Positions 1 to 5,198 of a DNA stretch of 5,198 nt are shown here, piece after piece. The stretch spans positions 1 through 5,198 of the forward strand of contig JAKAJW010000313.1 in assembly GCA_021813645.1 (NCBI GenBank). Direction: 5' to 3'. The notes under the pieces were generated by a model. It was given only the letters and a program-made list of their open reading frames with translations. It did no database searches and was not told the DNA's origin. The translations under genes were made by a program, and so were the position numbers. The stretch's first letter is position 1. Each line of letters begins with the position of its first letter. The DNA comes from Pseudomonadota bacterium. GTDB lineage: Bacteria; Pseudomonadota; Alphaproteobacteria; Rhodobacterales; Rhodobacteraceae.

Positions 1-972
1 GTGATGACGCTCGGCAACCGGGCGATCGGCGCGCCGATCAACATCTGGAACGACCATTCCGACGCCATGGCGCTGAAGGACGCGGGCTGGATCCAGCTTT
101 ACGCCGAGACCAATCAGGAAGCCGCCGACCTGCATATCCAGGCCTTCAAGATCGCCGAGGAATTGTCTTGCCCAGTCATGGTTTGCGTCGACGGCTTCAT
201 CCTGACCCATGCCTTCGAGCAGGTCGATATCCCGTCCCAGGCGCAGGTCGACGCCTTCCTGCCACCCTATGAGCCGGTGCAGCTGCTGGACCCGGCGAAC
301 CCCTATTCGATCGGCGCAATGGTCGGGCCCGAGGCCTTCACCGAGGTGCGCTATCTCGGCCATCAGAAGATGATCGACGCGCTCGACGTGATCCCGCGGG
401 TGGCGGCGGAGTTCAAGCGCGCCTTCGGCCGCGCGGCGGGCGGGCTGGTGCGGCCCTATCGCGTCGAGGGGGCGGAGACCGTGCTGGTGGCGCTCGGCTC
501 GGTCAACGGCACGATCAAGGACGTGGTCGATGCCGAGCGCGCCAAGGGCGTGGCGGTGGGCGCGGTTTCGATCGGCGCGTTCCGGCCGTTCCCGCTGGCG
601 GAGCTGAACGAGGTGCTAAGCGACGCCGACCGGGTGGTTTGCCTCGAGAAAAGCCTGGCGCCGGGGCTGGGCGGGGTGCTGGCTTCGAACGTGCGGATGG
701 CGATGCGTGGCGCGGCGGTGCCGGTCTACACTGTGATCGCCGGGCTGGGCGGGCGGCCGATCCTGCGCGCCGGTATCGCCGAGGTGATCCGGGCGGCCGG
801 CGAGGAGGCGCTCGACGACGTGACCTTCCTCGACCTGAACCGGACGGCGGTGGACGCGGCGCTGGCGCGGGCGGCGGGGCGGCGCGGATCCGGGCCGATT
901 GCGGAGAATTTGCTGAAGGCGGTCAATCCCGGGCTGGTGCGCCGGGTCTCGCCGCGGAGGGAAGCCGAATGA
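1..972 (+). CDS. porA: 2-oxoacid (probably pyruvate):ferredoxin oxidoreductase, alpha subunit, 5'-truncated by the window edge
   Basis: Alpha subunit of a multi-subunit pyruvate:ferredoxin oxidoreductase, a cytoplasmic enzyme that interconverts pyruvate + CoA with acetyl-CoA + CO2 using low-potential electrons. The frame is open from base 1. The visible 323 residues start mid-protein, because the family is usually near 400 residues and about 80 N-terminal ones are missing; the GTG at base 1 is an internal Val codon, not a start. Visible family landmarks are the APINIxxDHSD segment (about residues 11-21), GWIQLYAET (29-37), the PVMVCVDGFILTHAFE stretch (58-73), AFRPFP in the C-terminal domain (193-198), LEKSLAPGLGG (215-225) and GLGGRP (248-253). 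The TGA stop overlaps the next start as ATGA, so it is coupled to the beta subunit. A gamma subunit gene would be expected upstream or elsewhere. Pyruvate is the best substrate guess; a related 2-oxoacid such as phenylglyoxylate cannot be excluded. Confidence 0.9.
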   Translation: MMTLGNRAIGAPINIWNDHSDAMALKDAGWIQLYAETNQEAADLHIQAFKIAEELSCPVMVCVDGFILTHAFEQVDIPSQAQVDAFLPPYEPVQLLDPANPYSIGAMVGPEAFTEVRYLGHQKMIDALDVIPRVAAEFKRAFGRAAGGLVRPYRVEGAETVLVALGSVNGTIKDVVDAERAKGVAVGAVSIGAFRPFPLAELNEVLSDADRVVCLEKSLAPGLGGVLASNVRMAMRGAAVPVYTVIAGLGGRPILRAGIAEVIRAAGEEALDDVTFLDLNRTAVDAALARAAGRRGSGPIAENLLKAVNPGLVRRVSPRREAE

Positions 973-1988
973 GCGAGGCGCAGAAAGTCCATTTCTACCA
1001 GACCGGCACCCATACGGTCGGCAACCGGCTGATGGATGCCGACAGCCGCACGGTGCAGGCCTCGACCGATCGTTCGAACGCGATCACCTCGGGCCACCGC
1101 GCCTGCCAGGGCTGCGGCGAGGCGCTGGGGGCGCGCTATGCGCTGGACGCGGCGATGCGGGCGACCGGTGGGCGGATGGTGGCGGTGAACGCTACTGGCT
1201 GCCTGGAGGTCTTCACCACGCCTTACCCCGAGACCTCCTGGCAGATCGCCTGGCTGCATTCGGTCTTCGGCAACGCGCCGGCGGTGGCGACCGGGGTCGC
1301 GGCGGCGATGCGGGTGCGCGGCCAGCCCGACGTGCGGGTGGTGGCGCAGGGCGGCGACGGCGGCACCACGGATATCGGATTTGGTTGTCTTTCCGGGATG
1401 TTCGAGCGCAATGATGATGTGCTTTACATCTGCTACGACAACGAAGCCTATATGAATACCGGGGTGCAGCGCTCCTCGGCCACGCCGGCCTTCGCGCGCA
1501 CCGCCACGACGCCGGCGGTGGGGCCGCATCCGGGCAATGTCGCGGGCACCGGCAAGAACCTGCCGCGCATCGCGATGGCGCATGAAATCCCCTATGTGGC
1601 CACCGCCTCGGTGGCGGATCTGCACGATCTGGAGGCCAAGGTGACGCGCGCGATGGAGATCGGCGGCGCCCGCTACATCCATATCCTGGTGCCTTGTCCG
1701 CTGGGTTGGGGCGCGGCCGCGCATGACACGATCCGGTTGGCGCGGCTGGCGGTGGAAAGCGGGCTGTTCCCGTTGTTCGAGGCGGAACATGGCGAGGTGA
1801 CCGCGGTGAAGCCGATCCGCCGCCAGGTTCCGGTGGAGGAATATCTGAGGCCACAGAAGAGGTTCGCGCATCTTTTTCGCGCAGGACATGAGGATCGCGA
1901 GACGCTGGCGGCGATCCAGGCCATGGCGGATGCCAATATCCGCCGCTACGGCCTTCTGGCGGCGACGGACCTGGGGGTGCAGGCATGA
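969..1988 (+). CDS. porB: 2-oxoacid (probably pyruvate):ferredoxin oxidoreductase, beta subunit (ThDP-binding)
   Basis: Complete 339-residue beta subunit, which binds thiamine diphosphate and the [4Fe-4S] cluster nearest the active site. The start ATG overlaps the porA stop by four bases and has a strong GGAGG Shine-Dalgarno at 956-960, eight bases upstream. The four cysteines expected to hold the cluster are C46 and C49 (in ACQGCGE), C78 (ATGCLE) and C243 (VPCPLGW). The ThDP/Mg motif begins with GDGG at 129-132 and continues to DNEAYMNTG at 157-165. The following QRSSATP (167-173) is the form seen in pyruvate enzymes; 2-oxoglutarate and branched-chain oxoacid relatives usually have a TGGQ-type sequence there, so pyruvate is favoured but not proven. 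About 40 residues precede the CxxCG motif, somewhat longer than in compact PorB proteins, and the C-terminus ends in a typical EEYLRPQKRFAHL tail (290-302) plus about 37 more residues. It ends in another ATGA overlap with the flavoprotein gene. Confidence 0.92.
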   Translation: MSEAQKVHFYQTGTHTVGNRLMDADSRTVQASTDRSNAITSGHRACQGCGEALGARYALDAAMRATGGRMVAVNATGCLEVFTTPYPETSWQIAWLHSVFGNAPAVATGVAAAMRVRGQPDVRVVAQGGDGGTTDIGFGCLSGMFERNDDVLYICYDNEAYMNTGVQRSSATPAFARTATTPAVGPHPGNVAGTGKNLPRIAMAHEIPYVATASVADLHDLEAKVTRAMEIGGARYIHILVPCPLGWGAAAHDTIRLARLAVESGLFPLFEAEHGEVTAVKPIRRQVPVEEYLRPQKRFAHLFRAGHEDRETLAAIQAMADANIRRYGLLAATDLGVQA

Positions 1989-3619
1989 GCGCGGCGGCGA
2001 AACTCTTTGCCATCACCCTCGATCCGGGGTCGAGCAAGCTCAACCACACCGGCAGCTGGCGCAGCGAGCGGCCGGTCTATGTCGACCGGCTGCCGCCCTG
2101 CAACGCCCAGTGCCCGGCCGGCGAGAACATCCAGGGCTGGCTGTTCCAGGCCGAGAGCGGCGATTACGAGGCGGCCTGGCAGGTCCTGATGCGCGACAAC
2201 CCGATGCCCGCGGTGATGGGCCGGGTCTGCTATCATACGTGTGAGACGGCCTGTAACCGGGGCAGTCTGGATGCGGCGGTATCGATCCATTCGGTGGAAC
2301 GCTTCCTGGGCGACTGGGCGATCGAGAAGGGGCTCGTGCCGCGGATCGACGCGCCGCCCTCGGGCAAACGGGTGCTGGTGATCGGCGCCGGGCCCTCGGG
2401 CCTGTCGGCCGCCTATCACCTGACCCGGCTGGGCCATGCGGTGACGATCCGCGAGGCCGGGCCGATGGCCGGCGGCATGATGCGCTTCGGCATCCCGAAA
2501 TATCGGCTGCCGCGCGCGGTGCTGGATGCCGAGATCGCGCGCATCCTCGCCCTCGGGGTGACGCTGGAATTGAACCGCAAGGTCGAGGATGTCGAGGCGG
2601 CCTTTGCCGAGGGGTTCGACGCGATCTTCACCGCGGTCGGCGCGCATCTGGCCAAGCGGACCGAGATCCCGGCCCATGCGGCGGGCAAGATCCTCGACGC
2701 GGTGTCGCTGCTGCGCCAGGTCGAGCTGGGCGAGGCGCCGCAGCTCGGCCGGCGGGTGATCGTCTATGGCGGCGGCAACACCGCGATGGACGTGGCGCGG
2801 ACGGCGAAGCGGCTGGGCGCCGAGGATGCGATGATCGTCTATCGCCGCTCGCGCAAGGAGATGCCGGCGCATGCCTTCGAGGCGCAGGAGGCCGAAGAGG
2901 AGGGCGTCCTGATCCACTGGCTGCGCACGATCAAGGAGATCGACGAGACCACCGTCACCGTCGAGAAGATGGTGGTGGACGAGAACCACCGCCCGCAGCC
3001 GACCGGCGAATTCGAGACGCTGGAGGCCGATACGCTGGTGCTGGCGCTCGGGCAGGATGTCGACACCGGCTTCCTGACCCGCGTCGCCGGGGTGGAGATC
3101 GCCCGGGACGGCGTGGTCAGCGTCGATGCGCAGATGATGACCGGCCGGCCCGGGCTGTTCGCCGGCGGCGACATGGTGCCGGCGGAACGCACGGTGACGG
3201 TGGCGGTGGGCCACGGCAAGAAGGCTGCCCGCCATATCGACGCCTGGCTGCGCGGCGGGGCCTATGCGCCGGCGGCGAAACATCCGCTGGCCGCCTTCGA
3301 GCGGCTGAACACCTGGTATTACGACGACGCGCCGCGCCAGGTGCAGGCGGAGCTGGCCCTGGTGCGCCGGCAGACCTCCTTCGACGAGGTGGTGGCCGGA
3401 CTGACCGAAGAAAACGCGCTTTACGAGGCGCGCCGCTGCCTGAGCTGCGGCAACTGCTTCGAATGCGACAACTGCTTCGGCGTCTGCCCGGACAATGCGG
3501 TGATCAAGCTCGGCCCCGGAAACCGGTTCCGGATCGACTACGACTATTGCAAGGGCTGCGGGCTCTGCGCCGCCGAATGTCCCTGCGGCGCCATCGAGAT
3601 GGTACCGGAACAGGGCTGA
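1985..3619 (+). CDS. GltD-like FAD/NAD(P)H oxidoreductase fused to a C-terminal 2x[4Fe-4S] ferredoxin domain, probable electron-transfer subunit of the Por complex
   Basis: Complete 544-residue protein, ATGA-coupled to porB with a G-rich Shine-Dalgarno-like stretch (1973-1977). Domains in order: an N-terminal GltD/DPD-type iron-sulfur domain with C39, C43, C82, C86 and C90 (about 30-118); an FAD Rossmann motif VIGAGPSG at 132-139; a nested NAD(P)H Rossmann motif VYGGGNTAMDVA at 260-271, followed by YRRSR (286-290), whose arginines suggest NADPH; the closing FAD motif LFAGGDM at 391-397; and a ferredoxin domain (about 485-540). The ferredoxin carries C491-x2-C494-x2-C497-x3-C501-P and C522-x2-C525-x2-C528-x3-C532-P, with additional cysteines at 485, 488 and 534. 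It resembles the small subunit of glutamate synthase, but no large subunit is present and it sits directly behind porAB. I infer that it passes electrons between NAD(P)H and the oxidoreductase, and that its ferredoxin tail stands in for a separate PorD delta subunit. It could instead be a free-standing NADPH:ferredoxin oxidoreductase. Calling it gltD would mislead. Confidence 0.88.
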   Translation: MSAAAKLFAITLDPGSSKLNHTGSWRSERPVYVDRLPPCNAQCPAGENIQGWLFQAESGDYEAAWQVLMRDNPMPAVMGRVCYHTCETACNRGSLDAAVSIHSVERFLGDWAIEKGLVPRIDAPPSGKRVLVIGAGPSGLSAAYHLTRLGHAVTIREAGPMAGGMMRFGIPKYRLPRAVLDAEIARILALGVTLELNRKVEDVEAAFAEGFDAIFTAVGAHLAKRTEIPAHAAGKILDAVSLLRQVELGEAPQLGRRVIVYGGGNTAMDVARTAKRLGAEDAMIVYRRSRKEMPAHAFEAQEAEEEGVLIHWLRTIKEIDETTVTVEKMVVDENHRPQPTGEFETLEADTLVLALGQDVDTGFLTRVAGVEIARDGVVSVDAQMMTGRPGLFAGGDMVPAERTVTVAVGHGKKAARHIDAWLRGGAYAPAAKHPLAAFERLNTWYYDDAPRQVQAELALVRRQTSFDEVVAGLTEENALYEARRCLSCGNCFECDNCFGVCPDNAVIKLGPGNRFRIDYDYCKGCGLCAAECPCGAIEMVPEQG

Positions 3620-3629
3620 CCCGACTGGC

Positions 3630-3642
3630 CGGCGGGCCGCCG
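3630..3642. repeat. short perfect GC-rich inverted repeat after the operon stop
   Basis: CGGCGG and CCGCCG flank a single central G, starting 11 bases after the stop codon of the flavoprotein gene and directly touching the FNR-type operator. As RNA it could form only a short hairpin, because the loop must borrow bases from the arms. There is no T-run after it, so it is not a convincing intrinsic terminator. In sequence this GC-rich it may be chance. Confidence 0.3.
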
Positions 3643-3656
3643 TTGACCCAGGTCAA
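3643..3656 (+). promoter_or_regulatory. FNR/FixK/Dnr-family operator upstream of ppsA
   Basis: TTGACCCAGGTCAA is a perfect inverted repeat (TTGACC-CA-GGTCAA) and matches the general FNR/FixK-family pattern TTGAY-N4-RTCAA at every defined position. It lies 65 bases before the ppsA start codon and 23 bases after the stop of the upstream operon. Its centre (between 3649 and 3650) is 41.5 bases before a start site placed seven bases downstream of the -10-like TAGGCT, which is the class II activator geometry. The regulator could be an FNR/FnrL oxygen sensor, a FixK protein or a nitric-oxide-responsive Dnr/NnrR protein; the site alone does not tell them apart. Confidence 0.65.
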
Positions 3657-3678
3657 GGCGGCTCGGCGGCGCGGCGCC

Positions 3679-3691
3679 TAGGCTGCCGGGC
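3679..3691 (+). promoter_or_regulatory. predicted -10 element and transcription start of ppsA
   Basis: TAGGCT at 3679-3684 keeps the T, A and final T of the TATAAT consensus, and a start near 3691 follows from it. No good -35 hexamer lies 17 bases upstream; that position overlaps the right edge of the FNR-type site, as is usual at activator-dependent class II promoters. The hexamer itself is weak (3 of 6 matches) and lies partly inside the palindrome GCCTAGGC (3676-3683). The call therefore rests mainly on its spacing to the operator. Confidence 0.4.
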
Positions 3692-3708
3692 AAGCAACGT
3701 CATCGACC

Positions 3709-3716
3709 AGGGAGAG
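3709..3716 (+). promoter_or_regulatory. ribosome binding site of ppsA
   Basis: AGGGAGAG contains GGAG at 3711-3714, seven bases before the ATG at 3722. This selects that ATG over the in-frame GTG codons at 3728 and 3734. Confidence 0.7.
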
Positions 3717-3721
3717 CCGCC

Positions 3722-5198
3722 ATGAATGTGAATGTGCGCGCGGGCGCGAACGTCGTCTTTTTCGAAGAGCTGAAACGCGGCGACGTGGCGCGGGTCGGCG
3801 GCAAGAATTCCTCGCTCGGCGAGATGATCGGCGCCTTGAGCGCGCAGGGCATCAAGGTGCCGGCCGGCTTCGCCACCACCGCCGACGCCTTCCGCCGCTA
3901 TGTCGAGTTCAACGACCTCGGCACCCGGATCGGTGCCGTGCTGGCCGATCTGAAGGCGGGCAAGCTGGCGCTCGCTCAGGCCGGCAAGGCGATCCGCGGC
4001 ATGATCCTGGCCGGCGACTGGCCGGCCGATATCCTCGAGGACATCCGCCAGGGCTATCGCGAATTGTCGCGCCGGGCGGGCAAGCCCGAGGTTTCGGTGG
4101 CGGTGCGCTCCTCGGCGACCGCCGAGGATCTGCCGGACGCCTCCTTCGCGGGCCAGCAGGAGACCTATCTGAACGTCGAGGGCGAGGCGGCGCTGCTGGA
4201 CGCCTGCCGGCGCTGCTATGCCTCGCTGTTCACCGACCGGGCGATCACCTACCGCAGCCTGAAGGGCTTCGACCACCAGAAGGTGGCGCTGTCGATCGGC
4301 GTGCAGCAGATGGTGCGCTCGGACCTCGGCGGCTCGGGGGTGATGTTCTCGATCGACACGGAATCGGGCTTCGACAAGGTGGTGCTGATCACCGCCGCCT
4401 GGGGCCTGGGCGAGAATGTGGTGCAGGGCGCGGTGGACCCGGACGAATACGAGGTGTTCAAGCCCTTCCTCGACCGGAAGGGGCTGATGCCGATCCTCGA
4501 GAAGCGGCTGGGCGCGAAGGAAGTGAAGATGATCTACGACGCCGGCGCGGGGCGGACGACGAAGAACGTCGCGACCTCCGAGGCCGAGCGCGAGGCCTTC
4601 GTGCTGAACGACGCCGAGATCCTGGAGCTGGCGCGGATGGCCGCCACCATCGAGACCCACTACGGCCTGCCGATGGACATGGAATGGGCCAAGGACGGCG
4701 AGACGGGCGAGCTGTTCATCGTCCAGGCCCGCCCCGAGACGGTGCAGAGCCGGGCCGCGGTGGGGCAGATGAAGGCCTATACGGTGCAGACCCGCGGCAA
4801 GACGCTGGTCTCGGGCCTGTCGGTCGGCAATGCGGTGGCGACCGGCGAGGTGATCGTGATCGAGAGCGCCAAGGAGATCGACCGCTTCGTGGAGGGGGCG
4901 ATCCTGGTGACCTCGACCACCGACCCCGACTGGGTGCCGATCATGAAGAAGGCCGCGGCGATCGTGACCGATCACGGCGGGCGGACCAGCCATGCCGCCA
5001 TCGTCAGCCGCGAGCTGGGCGTGCCGGCGGTGGTCGGCACCGGCAATGCGACCAAGGCGCTGAAGACCGGCCAGGCGGTGACGGTGAACTGCGCCGAGGG
5101 CGAGACCGGCCTGGTGCATGAGGGGATCAGCGACTTCGCGGTGGAGGAGCTGTCGCTCGACCATGTGCCGCAGACCAAGACGCGGGTGATGCTGAACC
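3722..5198 (+). CDS. ppsA: phosphoenolpyruvate synthase (pyruvate, water dikinase), 3'-truncated by the window edge
   Basis: Cytoplasmic enzyme converting pyruvate + ATP + water to PEP + AMP + phosphate, the entry step of gluconeogenesis from pyruvate. The frame is open from 3722 to the last base, giving 492 residues of a protein usually near 800. The N-terminal ATP-grasp domain (PPDK_N type) shows GGKNSSLGEM at 26-35, VPAGFATT at 46-53, AVRSSATAEDLPDASFAGQQ at 127-146, WGLGENVVQG at 227-236 and IVQARPET at 333-340. The central phosphohistidine domain contains DHGGRTSHAAIVSRELGVPA (417-436), in which H424 is the expected phosphorylated catalytic histidine. The PEP/pyruvate-binding barrel is just beginning at the edge (TRVMLN). 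A pyruvate phosphate dikinase is less likely, since the N-terminal motifs and compact spacing fit PpsA. It has its own predicted FNR-family promoter and follows the porAB operon, so it may draw on pyruvate made by that enzyme. Confidence 0.95.
   Translation, partial: MNVNVRAGANVVFFEELKRGDVARVGGKNSSLGEMIGALSAQGIKVPAGFATTADAFRRYVEFNDLGTRIGAVLADLKAGKLALAQAGKAIRGMILAGDWPADILEDIRQGYRELSRRAGKPEVSVAVRSSATAEDLPDASFAGQQETYLNVEGEAALLDACRRCYASLFTDRAITYRSLKGFDHQKVALSIGVQQMVRSDLGGSGVMFSIDTESGFDKVVLITAAWGLGENVVQGAVDPDEYEVFKPFLDRKGLMPILEKRLGAKEVKMIYDAGAGRTTKNVATSEAEREAFVLNDAEILELARMAATIETHYGLPMDMEWAKDGETGELFIVQARPETVQSRAAVGQMKAYTVQTRGKTLVSGLSVGNAVATGEVIVIESAKEIDRFVEGAILVTSTTDPDWVPIMKKAAAIVTDHGGRTSHAAIVSRELGVPAVVGTGNATKALKTGQAVTVNCAEGETGLVHEGISDFAVEELSLDHVPQTKTRVMLN

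Noticed and set aside
639..968. A possible N-terminal extension of porB by 110 residues, since its frame is open from 639
   Set aside because: The extension would overlap porA almost entirely and reads as Gly/Arg/Ala-rich nonsense. The ATG at 969 has a good GGAGG and forms the ATGA overlap seen again at the next gene junction.
726..1889. A 387-codon open frame on the minus strand opposite porA/porB
   Set aside because: It is an antisense shadow with Arg/His-rich sequence and no motif, and it spans the boundary between two clearly coding + strand genes.
1946..3283. A 445-codon open frame on the minus strand opposite the flavoprotein gene
   Set aside because: It has the same His/Arg-rich antisense composition, shows no family motifs and lies fully opposite a gene with intact FAD, NAD(P)H and Fe-S motifs.
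1985..3619. Annotation as glutamate synthase small subunit (gltD)
   Set aside because: There is no large subunit gene beside it, it carries an added ferredoxin domain, its N-terminal cysteine set is reduced, and it is coupled to porAB.
3630..3642. Intrinsic terminator for the por operon
   Set aside because: The hairpin is short with almost no loop, and no T-run follows it.
3643..3648. TTGACC as an ordinary sigma-70 -35 element
   Set aside because: It matches five of six consensus bases, but no -10 hexamer lies about 17 bases downstream (3666-3671 is CGGCGG). The base run is better explained as the left half of the FNR-type palindrome.
3653..5164. A 503-codon open frame on the minus strand opposite ppsA
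   Set aside because: Its translation is a low-complexity mix rich in His, Arg, Leu and Gly with no recognisable domain, as expected from the antisense of GC-rich coding DNA. The + strand carries an unmistakable PpsA with all its motifs.

Overview
The window is GC-rich coding DNA (roughly two thirds G+C by eye), with every real gene on the + strand and almost no spacer sequence. Its protein families, codon style and one FNR/FixK-type operator point to a proteobacterium, most likely an alphaproteobacterium with an anaerobic or phototrophic lifestyle. That placement is inferred from style and was not tested by a search.

Layout. Positions 1-972 hold the C-terminal four fifths or so of a 2-oxoacid (probably pyruvate):ferredoxin oxidoreductase alpha subunit, whose N-terminus lies before the window. 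Positions 969-1988 hold the complete beta subunit, which carries the thiamine diphosphate site and four cysteines for an iron-sulfur cluster. Positions 1985-3619 hold a complete 544-residue flavoprotein that joins a GltD-like NAD(P)H/FAD module to a C-terminal ferredoxin domain with two [4Fe-4S] motifs. The three genes are joined by two 4-base ATGA stop/start overlaps, so they form one translationally coupled operon. A spacer of 102 bases (3620-3721) follows. It carries a perfect TTGAC-N4-GTCAA operator and a -10-like hexamer at exactly the distance expected of a class II FNR/CRP-family promoter. From 3722 to the right edge runs phosphoenolpyruvate synthase (ppsA), cut off by the window after 492 residues.

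How the genes fit together (inference). The Por-type enzyme interconverts pyruvate and acetyl-CoA + CO2. The fused flavoprotein-ferredoxin could link it to the NAD(P)H pool and supply the separate delta (ferredoxin) subunit that many Por enzymes have. PpsA turns pyruvate into PEP. In the reductive direction this is a route acetyl-CoA -> pyruvate -> PEP for anaerobic carbon assimilation. An oxygen-responsive operator in front of ppsA fits that reading. Nothing here is a mobile element, CRISPR array or RNA gene. The points most worth a second look are the GltD-ferredoxin fusion with its unusual cysteine pattern and the predicted FNR-family promoter of ppsA.
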